Assembly (NCBI RefSeq): GCF_025465945.1
Contig: NZ_JANLNW010000002.1
Location: 1-64,000, forward strand
DNA: 64,000 nucleotides
Direction of reading: 5' to 3'
DNA from: Pseudomonas sp. 6D_7.1_Bac1
GTDB taxonomy: Bacteria; Pseudomonadota; Gammaproteobacteria; Pseudomonadales; Pseudomonadaceae
Below, in pieces: positions 1 to 8,921 of the stretch (position 1 is the first letter of the stretch; every line of letters starts with the position of its first letter). The position numbers were made by a program, and so were the translations under genes. Below the pieces are notes generated by a model that saw nothing but the letters and a program-made list of their open reading frames with translations, ran no database searches and was not told the origin of the DNA.

Positions 1-28
1 CCCCCCCCCCCCCCCCCCCCCCCCCCCC
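1..28. repeat. Poly-C homopolymer at window edge
   Basis: The first 28 bases are all C. Such a run is unusual in a Pseudomonas chromosome. It sits exactly at the window start, so it may be part of a longer tract, a contig-end artefact or a gap filler; the sequence alone cannot decide. Confidence 0.9.
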
Positions 29-60
29 ACGGTGGTTAGTGTGAAATTTAGATATGCAAA

Positions 61-80
61 CGCGACACTGAAATGTCGCG
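61..80. other. Short hairpin upstream of brnQ
   Basis: CGCGACA and TGTCGCG form a perfect 7-bp stem with a 6-base loop. No T tract follows on either strand, so it is not a clear terminator. It lies in the 242-bp gap between the poly-C run and brnQ, where I see no other gene. Confidence 0.4.
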
Positions 81-270
81 TATCGGATACTTCGCCCCGT
101 AACAGTGCGTTTGTCGCGCAAATTCGTTACGCTAGCCGCCATTTTGCGTTTGCTGCCCACAAGGACGCTGCGCGCTAAACGGGTCAGTCCTATACGGACC
201 GGCAGCATTTCCCTCACCCATAAGGGAAATCCCTCTCTAAATTCCGATTCAGTAGTGTGGTATTTCCTTA

Positions 271-1584
271 ATGAAAGTGTTGAAAGGCCAGGACATCCTG
301 GCACTTGGTTTTATGACGTTTGCCCTGTTCGTCGGGGCTGGCAACATCATCTTCCCGCCTATCGTCGGCTTGCAGTCCGGGCCTAATGTCTGGATGGCGG
401 CGCTGGGCTTTCTGATCACCGCAGTCGGTCTGCCGGTGATCACCGTTGTTGCGCTGGCCAAGGTCGGTGGCGCCATGGACGCCTTGAGCAGTCCGATCGG
501 TAAAATCGCCGGTGGACTGCTGGCAGCGGCGTGCTACCTCGCTGTGGGTCCGCTGTTCGCCACTCCGCGTACCGCAACGGTGTCCTTCGAAGTGGGCCTG
601 GCGCCGCTGACTGGCGAAAGCCCGTTGGCGCTGTTTCTCTACAGCTCGGTGTACTTCCTGCTGGTGTTCTTCATTTCGCTGTACCCGGGCCGTCTGCTGG
701 ACACCGTTGGCCGTTTCCTTGCGCCACTGAAGATCATCGCACTGGCCGTGCTCGGCATCGCCGCATTCGCCTTGCCGGCGGGCGACATCGGCACAGCAAC
801 GCCTGAGTACGTCGCAGCACCGTTCTCCCAGGGTTTCATCAATGGTTACTTGACCATGGATACCCTCGGTGCGCTGGTGTTCGGTATCGTTATCGTCAAC
901 GCCATTCGTTCCCGCGGTGTCGAGTCTCCAGCCTTGATCACCCGGTACGCGATCATCGCCGGGCTGATTGCCGGCGTCGGTCTGGCACTGGTGTACGTGA
1001 GCCTGTTCCGCCTGGGTTCGGGCAGCCATGAAGTGGCGGTCGGTGCTACCAACGGCGCAGCGGTATTGCACGCTTATGTGCAACACACCTTCGGTTCTCT
1101 GGGCAGCGGTTTCCTTGCGGTGCTGATCTCCCTGGCCTGCCTGGTGACGGCAGTCGGTCTGACCTGCGCTTGCGCCGAGTACTTCAGCCGCGTGCTGCCA
1201 CTGTCCTACAAGACGCTGGTGATCATCCTGGCGGCGTTCTCGCTGCTGGTGTCGAACCTGGGGCTGACCAAGCTGATCGCGTTCTCGATCCCGGTACTGA
1301 CCGCAATCTACCCTCCCTGCATCGTCCTGGTGGCGCTGAGCTTCTGCAAGGACTTCTGGCTTGAGCAGGGCCGTATTGTTGGCCCGGTGATGCTGGTGTC
1401 GTTCCTGTTCGGCATGATCGACGCGCTCAAGGGCGCGGGTATGGCGGACTGGATGCCGGCTCAGTTGGCGCACTTGCCGCTGGCCGAACAAGGTCTGGCA
1501 TGGCTGGTGCCATGCGTCTTTACCCTGGTTGTTGCATTCGCGTGCGACCGTTTGCTGGGCAAGCGCGGCGAAGCCCTGGCTTAA
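271..1584 (+). CDS. brnQ: Branched-chain amino acid transport system II carrier protein
   Basis: This 437-residue inner-membrane protein belongs to the LIVCS family, which imports leucine, isoleucine and valine with a cation. The N-terminal segment [19 protein letters not shown] (residues 12-30) is the family signature, and about twelve hydrophobic segments follow along the full length. The start is fixed by that N-terminus; no good Shine-Dalgarno sequence precedes it (the bases before ATG read TATTTCCTTA), so initiation may be weak or regulated. It stands alone and ends at a strong terminator. P. aeruginosa has BraB and BraZ paralogues; I cannot say which this matches. Confidence 0.93.
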   Translation: MKVLKGQDILALGFMTFALFVGAGNIIFPPIVGLQSGPNVWMAALGFLITAVGLPVITVVALAKVGGAMDALSSPIGKIAGGLLAAACYLAVGPLFATPRTATVSFEVGLAPLTGESPLALFLYSSVYFLLVFFISLYPGRLLDTVGRFLAPLKIIALAVLGIAAFALPAGDIGTATPEYVAAPFSQGFINGYLTMDTLGALVFGIVIVNAIRSRGVESPALITRYAIIAGLIAGVGLALVYVSLFRLGSGSHEVAVGATNGAAVLHAYVQHTFGSLGSGFLAVLISLACLVTAVGLTCACAEYFSRVLPLSYKTLVIILAAFSLLVSNLGLTKLIAFSIPVLTAIYPPCIVLVALSFCKDFWLEQGRIVGPVMLVSFLFGMIDALKGAGMADWMPAQLAHLPLAEQGLAWLVPCVFTLVVAFACDRLLGKRGEALA

Positions 1585-1626
1585 TGCTTCAAGGCCCGCC
1601 ACAAGCGGGTCTTGAGCAACAATAGA

Positions 1627-1660
1627 AATGCCCCGTATCAATCGATACGGGGCATTTTTT
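1627..1660 (+). terminator. Rho-independent terminator after brnQ
   Basis: A 13-bp stem (AATGCCCCGTATC with its complement) with a 4-base loop is followed by a T run. Confidence 0.88.
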
Positions 1661-1718
1661 ATGGGCGCTGTGCAGTGTCTTTTTCCTTGCGCTAACGTCG
1701 AAGCATTGCAAAACCCAA

Positions 1719-1808
1719 TGTGGGAGCGAGCCTGCTCGCGATGGGGGCTTCGCATTCAGCAGAGATGTTGACTGAGCTACCGCTATCGCGAGCAGGCTCG
1801 CTCCCACA
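1719..1808. repeat. REPIN, GCGAGCAGGCTCGC type
   Basis: Two inverted REP units beginning TGTGGGAGCGAGCCTGCTCG face each other across about 40 bases. The same unit recurs near 7210, 30594 and 58606. Such paired REPs are spread by RAYT transposases in fluorescent pseudomonads; none is encoded here. Confidence 0.9.
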
Positions 1809-1846
1809 GGGATTCGGTACTCCGTATACACATCACAAGGACCTGC

Positions 1847-2584
1847 ATGTCGTTCATCCACACCAACCTGATCCACATTCTCGCTGCGCTCTGGTTCGTC
1901 ATCTGCTGGGGCGGATACACCCGTTACGCCAGCTGGAAGGGCCGCGACACCGCGTGCCTGGCCAGTGTGTTGCACCTTTACCGCGAAGACTGGATGCGTC
2001 GCATGCTGTTGCGCGATAACCGCATCGCCGACGCCAGTGTGATCGGCAACCTGGAACGCAACGCGTCATTCTTCGCCTCGAGCACGCTGATTATCCTGGC
2101 CGGTATTCTCACGGTATTGGGAGCCTCTGAACGGGCGGTGTCGCTGCTGGCGGACATACCCATGGTCCAACAGGCTTCCCAGGGTATGTCAGAGATCAAA
2201 TTACTGTGCCTGGCACTGGTGTTCGTTTACGCGTTCTTCACCTTCAGTTGGTGTATGCGCCAATACAACTTCGCCGCGATCCTGATTGGCTCGGCGCCAA
2301 TGATCGGTGAACGCCATGTTTCCGAGCAGGAGCGCAAGGCGTTCGCTTCGCGCGCTGCGCGGGTGATCTCGATGGCGGCCAACCAGTTCAACTTCGGCCT
2401 GCGCTCTTATTACTTCGGCATGAGCATGCTTGTCTGGTTCGTCAGCCCGTGGTTGTTCATGTTGATGAGTGCAGGTGTGGTGTTGGTGTTGTATCGCCGC
2501 GAGTTTCATTCCGACGTATTGGACGTAATGGTCTATACCCCTACGGAGGCGCCATTGCCTGAAGCGATCAAGGAGATGAGTTGA
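1847..2584 (+). CDS. DUF599 family membrane protein
   Basis: This 245-residue protein has four hydrophobic segments, at roughly residues 5-22, 72-95, 115-140 and 190-215. It matches the DUF599 family as I recall it; the function is unknown. The motif ERNASFFASSTLIILAG (about 69-85) is characteristic of that family. Its stop codon overlaps the start of the MAPEG gene by one base (TGATG), so the two are probably translationally coupled and may act together in the membrane. Confidence 0.8.
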   Translation: MSFIHTNLIHILAALWFVICWGGYTRYASWKGRDTACLASVLHLYREDWMRRMLLRDNRIADASVIGNLERNASFFASSTLIILAGILTVLGASERAVSLLADIPMVQQASQGMSEIKLLCLALVFVYAFFTFSWCMRQYNFAAILIGSAPMIGERHVSEQERKAFASRAARVISMAANQFNFGLRSYYFGMSMLVWFVSPWLFMLMSAGVVLVLYRREFHSDVLDVMVYTPTEAPLPEAIKEMS

Positions 2585-2985
2585 TGAGTATCCCGTTCTG
2601 GTGCGTGTTTATCAGTGCCGTGCTGATTTTCGTCGCCCGAATGCCGGTGGCCAAGGCCATGAAAGAGCAGGGCGGTTATAACAATCACCTGCCACGCGCG
2701 CAGCAAGCGCAGCTCACAGGCTTCGGCGCTCGCGCACTGGCTGCGCATCAGAACAGTTTCGAGGCTTTCATATTGTTTGCGGTCGGGGTGTTGATGGCGC
2801 ACACCACGCAAACGGCGGGGTGGCTGGTCGACTGGCTGGCCATCATCTTTGTGATTGCCCGGGTGATCTACTTGCTGTGTTATTGGGCAGACTTGGCCTG
2901 GCAACGAAGTCTGGTGTGGTTTATCAGCTTGGTCTGTTCGCTGTTGCTGATGGTTAGCCCAATCTTGCGCACAGTATTGCTCTAA
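2584..2985 (+). CDS. MAPEG family membrane protein
   Basis: This 133-residue protein has four predicted membrane helices and the MAPEG pattern: a polar loop with N and H residues, then RALAAHQNSFEAF, and a late WADLAWQRSL segment. Eukaryotic MAPEG members act in eicosanoid and glutathione metabolism; bacterial members are mostly uncharacterised. I chose the ATG overlapping the upstream stop rather than the TTG one codon earlier. A terminator follows. Confidence 0.82.
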   Translation: MSIPFWCVFISAVLIFVARMPVAKAMKEQGGYNNHLPRAQQAQLTGFGARALAAHQNSFEAFILFAVGVLMAHTTQTAGWLVDWLAIIFVIARVIYLLCYWADLAWQRSLVWFISLVCSLLLMVSPILRTVLL

Positions 2986-3001
2986 CGTTTTATCGACGCG
3001 C

Positions 3002-3035
3002 AAAGTAAAGCCCGCACTTGGCGGGCTTTACTTTT
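3002..3035. terminator. Bidirectional terminator
   Basis: The stem AAAGTAAAGCCCGC pairs with its complement across a 5-base loop and has A/T-rich ends on both strands. It lies between the convergent MAPEG and lipoprotein genes and could serve both. Confidence 0.85.
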
Positions 3036-3051
3036 GTAGCGCTAAAACCGA

Positions 3052-3291
3052 TTAGTTGGTTTTAGGAGCTGCTTGATCAGCGGCTGCTTTGGTCGAATCA
3101 ACCTGAGCTTTGGCAGCATCGGCGGCTTCTTTCGCAGCGTCGTTCACTTTATCCTGAGCTTCGCTCATTTTTTGCTGGGCTTGTGCAGCTGGTTGGGTAG
3201 CATCTTGAGCTTTGTCCTCGGGTTTTTTACCGCAGGCAGCAATGCCGAGGGAAGCGGTCAACATCAAGGCAATAGCTAAAGTCTTACGCAT
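3052..3291 (-). CDS. Small alanine-rich lipoprotein
   Basis: This 79-residue protein starts MRKTLAIALMLTASLGIAAC, a lipoprotein signal peptide with lipobox Cys20. The mature part is charged and Ala/Lys/Asp/Gln-rich with heptad-like spacing, suggesting one long helix. The start was chosen because AGGAG lies just upstream of this ATG, whereas the in-frame extension lacks a signal-peptide N-terminus. It is probably membrane-anchored in the periplasm. The composition resembles small stress-related lipoproteins, but I assign no function. Confidence 0.8.
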   Translation of the reverse strand: MRKTLAIALMLTASLGIAACGKKPEDKAQDATQPAAQAQQKMSEAQDKVNDAAKEAADAAKAQVDSTKAAADQAAPKTN

Positions 3292-3448
3292 GGGGTGTTT
3301 CTCCTTATGGAAATATCTACTTGCCCTTTCGAGCACACCACCATGGATTTAGTTCCATGTTTCCTACAGATATATAAGATTTATCTGTAGGAACTTTTTC
3401 TTAGTCTCTCTACTGCTATGCAACGACACTAAAAAGAGCCTTTATCGA

Positions 3449-3925
3449 ATGACCGACAACCCCATTTTTGAGCGCGCGACGCGGTTTTTATCGGCGCTGC
3501 GGCACTGCCAGGTACTCGGGTTGCGCGTGCACAGCGCCAGTAACGACGGGCTGACGATCACTTTGCCGTACAGCCCGCAGATCGTTGGCAATCCGCAAAC
3601 CGGTGTGATTCATGGTGGCGCCATCACCTCGTTGATGGACACCGCGTGCGGCATGGCCACACTGTGCGTTTTGCCGGAGTTCGAGGTGTGTCCGACCCTG
3701 GATCTGCGTATCGACTACATGCACCCGGCCGAGCCCCATAAAGATGTGCATGGCTTCGCCCAGTGTTACCGGGTGACGACCGATGTGATCTTCACGCGCG
3801 GGTTTGCCTACCAGGACGACCCGCAGCAGCCGATCGCCCATGTGGTCGGGACCTTCATGCGCATGGGTAAGGGTGTCAAAGGCACCAAAGGTTTTGGTGG
3901 CGTCATCAATGGTGGTACGAAATGA
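3449..3925 (+). CDS. PaaI-type hotdog thioesterase (first of pair)
   Basis: This 158-residue protein has a single hotdog fold. The signature HGGAITSLMDTACGMA (residues 52-67) contains the HGG turn and the acidic residue on the central helix used by PaaI-type acyl-CoA thioesterases. The final ATGA is shared with the start of a second hotdog gene, so the two are co-translated. The substrate is unknown. The coupling suggests a heteromeric enzyme or successive steps, by inference only. Confidence 0.85.
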   Translation: MTDNPIFERATRFLSALRHCQVLGLRVHSASNDGLTITLPYSPQIVGNPQTGVIHGGAITSLMDTACGMATLCVLPEFEVCPTLDLRIDYMHPAEPHKDVHGFAQCYRVTTDVIFTRGFAYQDDPQQPIAHVVGTFMRMGKGVKGTKGFGGVINGGTK

Positions 3926-4374
3926 CTGACAACTTCAAAGAGCAGTTGCAGCAGGCCCACGAGCGTGGGGATTACGCATCGCTGCTGCACCTGATTCCCT
4001 ACGCCAAGCTGATCGGCGTCGAGTGCTCGCGTCTGGGCGATGAGCTGCTTTTTCGTCTGCCGGCGAACAAGGACAATATTGGTAACCCTTTGTTGCCAGC
4101 GATTCATGGCGGGGTGATTGCCGGGTTCATGGAGCTGGCGGCGGCCCTGCATTTGCTGATCTTCACCGGTTCCCCTGGTGTGCCGAAGATCATCGACTTC
4201 TCCCTCGACTACCTGCGCGCCGGGCAGTTTCGCGACACCTATGCCAAGTGCCAGGTATGCCGTCAGGGGCGCCGGGTCGCCAACGTTGCGATAACCGCGT
4301 GGCAGAGCACTCAAGCCGAGCCGATTGCCACGGCGCGTGCGCATTTCAAGATTGAAGAGACCCCCAGCCCTTGA
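3922..4374 (+). CDS. PaaI-type hotdog thioesterase (second of pair)
   Basis: This 150-residue hotdog protein overlaps its upstream neighbour by 4 bases (ATGA). The motif [20 protein letters not shown] (about 54-73) has the HGG turn with Glu in place of the neighbour's Asp. The two proteins are clearly divergent paralogues rather than a recent duplication. It is probably a cytoplasmic acyl-CoA thioesterase of unknown substrate. htpG follows after about 90 bp. Confidence 0.83.
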   Translation: MTDNFKEQLQQAHERGDYASLLHLIPYAKLIGVECSRLGDELLFRLPANKDNIGNPLLPAIHGGVIAGFMELAAALHLLIFTGSPGVPKIIDFSLDYLRAGQFRDTYAKCQVCRQGRRVANVAITAWQSTQAEPIATARAHFKIEETPSP

Positions 4375-4465
4375 AATCCCCGTCATAGCCCCCAACTTTG
4401 ATGACATCCCGCCGCCACCCCCCTTCAGGGTGCGGCCACTGCCATCCAATCGGAGTTTGATGACC

Positions 4466-6370
4466 ATGAGCGTGGAAACTCAAAAGGAAACCCTGGGCTT
4501 CCAGACCGAGGTGAAGCAACTGCTGCACCTGATGATCCATTCGCTGTATTCCAACAAGGAAATTTTCCTTCGCGAACTGATCTCCAACGCCTCCGACGCT
4601 GTCGACAAATTACGTTTCGAAGCCCTGTCCAAGCCTGAGTTGCTGGAAGGTGGCGCCGAACTGAAAATCCGTGTCAGCTTCGACAAGGACGCTAAAACCG
4701 TCACCCTCGAAGACAACGGTATCGGCATGAGCCGTGACGATGTCGTGACCCACCTGGGCACCATCGCCAAATCCGGCACTGCCGATTTCATGAAGCACCT
4801 GTCCGGCGATCAGAAGAAAGATTCGCACCTGATCGGTCAGTTCGGCGTGGGTTTCTACTCTGCATTCATCGTCGCCGATAAAGTTGACGTATTCAGCCGC
4901 CGTGCCGGCCTCGCTGCCAGCGAAGGCGTGCACTGGTCGTCCAAAGGCGAAGGCGAATTCGACGTCGCCACCGTCGATAAGGAAGACCGCGGTACGCGCA
5001 TCGTCCTGCACCTGAAGTCCGCTGAAGACGAGTTCGCCGATGGCTGGCGTCTGCGCAACATCATCAAGAAGTACTCCGACCACATCGCTCTGCCGATTGA
5101 GCTACCGAAAGAAGTGACGGCTGCCGAAGGTGAAGAGGCTCCCGCCGTTGAATGGGAAACCGTCAACCGCGCCAGCGCGCTGTGGACCCGTCCGCGTACT
5201 GAAGTAAAAGACGAGGAATACCAGGAGTTCTACAAGCACATCGCTCACGATTTCGAGAACCCATTGAGCTGGAGCCACAATAAGGTCGAAGGCAAGCTGG
5301 AGTACAACTCGCTGCTTTACGTGCCGGCCCGTGCTCCGTTCGACCTGTACCAACGTGAAGCGCCGCGTGGCCTGAAGCTGTACGTGCAGCGTGTATTCGT
5401 CATGGACCAGGCTGAGTCGTTCCTGCCGCTGTACCTGCGCTTCATCAAGGGTGTGGTCGACTCCAACGACCTGTCGCTGAACGTGTCGCGGGAAATCCTG
5501 CAGAAAGACCCGATCATCGATTCGATGAAGTCGGCGCTGACCAAGCGCGTTCTGGACATGCTGGAAAAACTGGCGAAGAACGAGCCTGAGCAATACAAGG
5601 GCTTCTGGAAAAACTTCGGTCAGGTCATGAAAGAAGGCCCGGCTGAGGATTTCGCCAACAAAGAGAAAATCGCTGGCCTGCTGCGCTTCGCCTCCACCCA
5701 GGGCGAAGAAGGCGAGCAAGTGGTCGCGCTGGCCGAATACCTGGCTCGCGCCAAGGAAGGTCAGGACAAGATTTACTACCTGACCGGCGAAACTTACGCG
5801 CAGGTCAAGAACAGCCCGCACCTGGAAGTCTTCCGCAAGAAAGGCATCGAAGTGCTGCTGCTGACCGACCGTATCGATGAGTGGCTGATGAGCTACCTCA
5901 GCGACTTCGACGGCAAGAGCTTTGTCGACGTGGCACGCGGTGACCTGGACCTGGGCAACCTGGACTCGGCAGAGGACAAGAAAGCCGCAGAAGAAGTCGC
6001 CAAGAGCAAAGAGGGCCTGGTTGAGCGGATCAAGACGGCGCTGGGTGAAACAGTCAGCGAAGTGCGGGTTTCCCACCGTCTGACCGACTCCCCGGCGATT
6101 CTGGCCATCGGCGAGCAGGATCTTGGCATGCAGATGCGTCAGATCCTGGAAGCCAGCGGTCAGAAGGTTCCGGATTCCAAGCCGATCTTCGAATTCAACC
6201 CGGCTCACCCGCTGATCGAAAAACTCGACGGTGAGCAGAGCGAAGAGCGTTTTGGCGACCTGTCGCACATCCTCTTCGATCAGGCAGCCCTGGCCGCCGG
6301 CGACAGCTTGAAAGACCCGGCCGCCTATGTGCGCCGCCTGAACAAGCTGCTGGTTGAACTGTCGGTTTAA
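4466..6370 (+). CDS. htpG: Molecular chaperone HtpG (Hsp90)
   Basis: This 634-residue protein is the bacterial Hsp90. It has an N-terminal GHKL ATPase domain with the helix [17 protein letters not shown], the DNGIGMS box and [15 protein letters not shown] lid motif, then middle and C-terminal dimerisation domains. ATG 4466 ([12 protein letters not shown]) gives the usual family length; an ATG two codons earlier also follows the GGAG at 4452 and cannot be fully excluded. It acts in the cytoplasm refolding clients with DnaK. A terminator follows immediately. Confidence 0.96.
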   Translation: MSVETQKETLGFQTEVKQLLHLMIHSLYSNKEIFLRELISNASDAVDKLRFEALSKPELLEGGAELKIRVSFDKDAKTVTLEDNGIGMSRDDVVTHLGTIAKSGTADFMKHLSGDQKKDSHLIGQFGVGFYSAFIVADKVDVFSRRAGLAASEGVHWSSKGEGEFDVATVDKEDRGTRIVLHLKSAEDEFADGWRLRNIIKKYSDHIALPIELPKEVTAAEGEEAPAVEWETVNRASALWTRPRTEVKDEEYQEFYKHIAHDFENPLSWSHNKVEGKLEYNSLLYVPARAPFDLYQREAPRGLKLYVQRVFVMDQAESFLPLYLRFIKGVVDSNDLSLNVSREILQKDPIIDSMKSALTKRVLDMLEKLAKNEPEQYKGFWKNFGQVMKEGPAEDFANKEKIAGLLRFASTQGEEGEQVVALAEYLARAKEGQDKIYYLTGETYAQVKNSPHLEVFRKKGIEVLLLTDRIDEWLMSYLSDFDGKSFVDVARGDLDLGNLDSAEDKKAAEEVAKSKEGLVERIKTALGETVSEVRVSHRLTDSPAILAIGEQDLGMQMRQILEASGQKVPDSKPIFEFNPAHPLIEKLDGEQSEERFGDLSHILFDQAALAAGDSLKDPAAYVRRLNKLLVELSV

Positions 6371-6381
6371 TCGCGTTAAAG

Positions 6382-6406
6382 AAAAACCCGCTTCGGCGGG
6401 TTTTTT
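6382..6406 (+). terminator. Rho-independent terminator after htpG
   Basis: AAAACCCGC-TTC-GGCGGG stem followed by six T residues, 11 bases after the htpG stop. Confidence 0.9.
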
Positions 6407-6436
6407 CATTCTGGCGTTTCTTTACGGGAGTTAGTC

Positions 6437-7165
6437 ATGAGCCAAGTCACTGTGCGTTCCGTGGTTTATCAGCTTGATGGTCAGTCTTACGAAGGTCGTC
6501 TGGCGTTCGATGCCAGTCAAACAGGTTCACGTCCGGGCTTGCTGATGGCGCCGAACTGGATGGGCGTCAGTGCTGGTGCCGAGAAGATTGCCCAGGAGGT
6601 TGCCGCCAAAGGTTATGTGGTGTTGATCGCTGACCTGTATGGGCAGTCGGTTCGCCCGCAAAACGCTGACGAGGCGGGCGCGGCGATGATGCCGCTGAAA
6701 AATGACCGTGCCTTGTTGCGCAAGCGCATGCAGGCGGCCTTCACTGCCTTGCAGGGTCAGGCTGAAGCAGCGGTCGACACGTCGAAACTGGCGACGTTTG
6801 GTTTCTGCTTCGGTGGTTGCTGTGCTCTGGAGCTGGCCCGTACTGGGGCGCCACTCAAGGCTGCTGTGTCGTTCCACGGCACGCTGGACACACCGAATCC
6901 TGCCGATGCAAAAAACATCAAAGGCTCGGTGCTGGTGCTGCACGGTGCTTCCGATCCACTGGTCGCGAAAGAGCAACCGCCAGCGTTCGAGGCTGAGATG
7001 AATGCAGCGGGTGTGGACTGGCAATTGCTGAGCTACGGCGGCGCCGTGCATTCCTTCACCGATCCACACGCCAATGTGCCGGGCATGATGATGTACGACG
7101 CTAAGACCGCCAGGCGGGCCTTTGTGTCGATGCACAACTTGCTGGAAGAAGTGTTCAACGGCTGA
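6437..7165 (+). CDS. Dienelactone hydrolase family protein
   Basis: This 242-residue alpha/beta hydrolase carries the dienelactone hydrolase nucleophile motif GFCFGG with Cys124, plus Asp173 (HGASDP) and His205 (GGAVHSF) completing a Cys-Asp-His triad. The N-terminal MAPNWMGVSAGAEKIA and DLYGQSVRP segments are also family hallmarks. The fold hydrolyses lactones or esters; no aromatic-degradation genes are adjacent, so the substrate is unknown. GGGAG precedes the ATG. Confidence 0.88.
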   Translation: MSQVTVRSVVYQLDGQSYEGRLAFDASQTGSRPGLLMAPNWMGVSAGAEKIAQEVAAKGYVVLIADLYGQSVRPQNADEAGAAMMPLKNDRALLRKRMQAAFTALQGQAEAAVDTSKLATFGFCFGGCCALELARTGAPLKAAVSFHGTLDTPNPADAKNIKGSVLVLHGASDPLVAKEQPPAFEAEMNAAGVDWQLLSYGGAVHSFTDPHANVPGMMMYDAKTARRAFVSMHNLLEEVFNG

Positions 7166-7209
7166 GTGTTGTTTCTAGCCCTGGCGCCGTAGGTGTCAGG
7201 GCTGGCCTC

Positions 7210-7301
7210 ATCGCGAGCAGGCTCGCTCCCACAATTGACCCAGTCGGGCGCAGGATTTGCGAACGACGCCAATCCAATGTGGGAGCGAGCCTGCTCGCGA
7301 T
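7210..7301. repeat. REPIN, GCGAGCAGGCTCGC type
   Basis: ATCGCGAGCAGGCTCGCTCC at the left faces its inverse at the right across about 46 bases. It lies between the convergent hydrolase and pirin genes. Confidence 0.9.
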
Positions 7302-7326
7302 GGCGGCGTAACGGACACAGGAAATC

Positions 7327-8187
7327 TTAAGGCAACTCGATCCGCTCACTTTCCCCCGGTACAGTCGGCCAATCCCTGGCCGCCCAGCGCCTGCGTGCCT
7401 CATCGATCACCGCCGGATCGCTGGCGACGAAGTTCCAGTTGATCCGCCGCGGTCCGTCCATTGGCGCGCCGCCGAACAGCATGGCATGGCAATCGCTTTC
7501 GGCGAACAGGTCCATTTCTTCCCCGGCAGGCAGCACCACCAGCGAGTGCGGTTCTACGGGCTCGCCATTGAGTTGGGCATCACCGTCCAGCACGTAGAGC
7601 GCGCGCTCTTCATGCTCGCTGGGAATCAGCAACGTCGTCGCCGTTTTCAGCTCAAGCTCTGCGTACAGCGTAGGAGAAAGCACCGGCACCGGTGACTCCA
7701 GACAGAAGCCTTTGCCGGCAATCATCCTGATCTTCACGCCGAGGTTTTCGCTGACCGGCAGGCTGGCGGCCGGGTAATGGCTGTAATGGCCCGGACCTTG
7801 TTCGTGCTCTTTGGGTGAGGCCAGCCAGATTTGCAGGCCGTGCATCTTGAAATCGGTATCCCACAGCGCTTCTGGTGTGCGCTCGACGTGAGCAATCGCA
7901 CTGCCTGCGGTCATCCAGCTGACGTCACCCGGTTTCACAATCTGGTCAGAACCCAGGCTGTCCTTGTGTTGGAGTTCGCCTTCGAACAGGTAGGTGAGGG
8001 TGGACAGGCCAATATGCGGATGCTGGCGAATGTTCATGCCACGGCCCGCCGGATAGCGGGTTTCGAGCATGTGGTCGAAAAACACGAAAGGCCCGACGCT
8101 GCGGCATTGGGCCGATGGCAGCGGGCGCAGGATCGGTTGGCCTTCGACATCTTCGGTGCGTGGGCGGATCACGAGCGGACTGTTCAT
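7327..8187 (-). CDS. Pirin family protein
   Basis: This 286-residue bicupin has the pirin metal-binding pattern HPHIGLSTLTYLFEGELQHKDS (His pair near residues 54-56, later His and Glu) in its N-terminal cupin and a pirin C-terminal domain. Pirins bind Fe2+ or similar metals; some act as quercetin dioxygenases or enzyme modulators. The start MNSPLVIRP was chosen on family length; a longer in-frame extension has no pirin-like content. The OsmC gene lies just upstream on the same strand. Confidence 0.88.
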   Translation of the reverse strand: MNSPLVIRPRTEDVEGQPILRPLPSAQCRSVGPFVFFDHMLETRYPAGRGMNIRQHPHIGLSTLTYLFEGELQHKDSLGSDQIVKPGDVSWMTAGSAIAHVERTPEALWDTDFKMHGLQIWLASPKEHEQGPGHYSHYPAASLPVSENLGVKIRMIAGKGFCLESPVPVLSPTLYAELELKTATTLLIPSEHEERALYVLDGDAQLNGEPVEPHSLVVLPAGEEMDLFAESDCHAMLFGGAPMDGPRRINWNFVASDPAVIDEARRRWAARDWPTVPGESERIELP

Positions 8188-8249
8188 GGTGCATTCCAGG
8201 CTGTACGAGTGATGCCGCTGAGCATAACCCGCACAGCCGATGCTTGCCG

Positions 8250-8666
8250 CTATTGGCTGAAGGCGCCTTCGGACAGGTGGGTTTCGATGGTCACTTCGCT
8301 GGTGGTCATCAGCTTGTGAATCGGGCAACGATCGGCCACGCGGTGCAGCTCTTCACGCTGGGCGTCGGTGAGCACGCCTTTGAGGGTGAGTTTGACATGC
8401 AGGGCGTATTTGCCTTTCTGCTCCTGGCTGTTGTCGTGTTTGACCTCGACCGTGACGCCGGTCAGCGGGATTTCTTTCTTTTGTGCGTAGAGCTTGAGGG
8501 TCAGTGCCTTGCAGGCCCCCAGCGCAGCATCGAAGTAATCGTGGGGCTCTGGCGCGGAACCTTCGCCGCCGAAGGCTTTGGGCACATCGGCGAAGAGTTG
8601 ATGGTCGTCGATCTGGATGCTGTGACGAAAACCTTCGCTGGATTCGGTATTGACGGTAATGGTCAT
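8250..8666 (-). CDS. OsmC family peroxiredoxin-like protein
   Basis: This 138-residue protein has both OsmC cysteines, in ALGACKALTLKLYA (Cys52) and ADRCPIHK (Cys114), the pair that reduces organic hydroperoxides in OsmC/Ohr proteins. It is closer to the OsmC/YhfA-like group than to Ohr. AGGAGG precedes the start. It is probably co-directional with, but separate from, the pirin gene. Confidence 0.87.
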   Translation of the reverse strand: MTITVNTESSEGFRHSIQIDDHQLFADVPKAFGGEGSAPEPHDYFDAALGACKALTLKLYAQKKEIPLTGVTVEVKHDNSQEQKGKYALHVKLTLKGVLTDAQREELHRVADRCPIHKLMTTSEVTIETHLSEGAFSQ

Positions 8667-8839
8667 GACAAACCTCCTGGGCAGTAAGAAAGAGTGAACG
8701 TCAGATAAAGACCTTGCAGTTATAGAGCATTCGGCGATTCAGGGTGATCGTTTGCTGACTCAGCAGCGTTTTACCGTTTGCTGAATCGTTTGTGCCCAGG
8801 CATCGAAGTGCTTGGGCGTTTTGATATCACGTTTTCGTC

Positions 8840-8866
8840 TTACGCAAAATTTCTCCGGGCCGATAC
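8840..8866 (+). promoter_or_regulatory. Candidate sigma28 (FliA) promoter for chemoreceptor
   Basis: GCCGATAC at 8859-8866 matches seven of eight bases of the flagellar sigma -10 element GCCGATAA, about 55 bp before the chemoreceptor ATG. The -35 side is a weak match (TTACGCAA). FliA control is usual for chemoreceptors. Confidence 0.45.
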
Positions 8867-8921
8867 CTTCTTATGCAGCCAGCTGCAGGGTTGATGCAGC
8901 ACTTTTGGAAGGAGCCAGAGG

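Noticed and set aside
268..1755. Minus-strand open frame of 495 codons opposite brnQ
   Set aside because: It is antisense to a clear membrane transporter, rich in Gln, His and Arg, and lacks domains; a high-GC shadow.
5102..6409. Minus-strand frame of 435 codons opposite htpG
   Set aside because: Antisense to HtpG with no start signal or recognisable domain.
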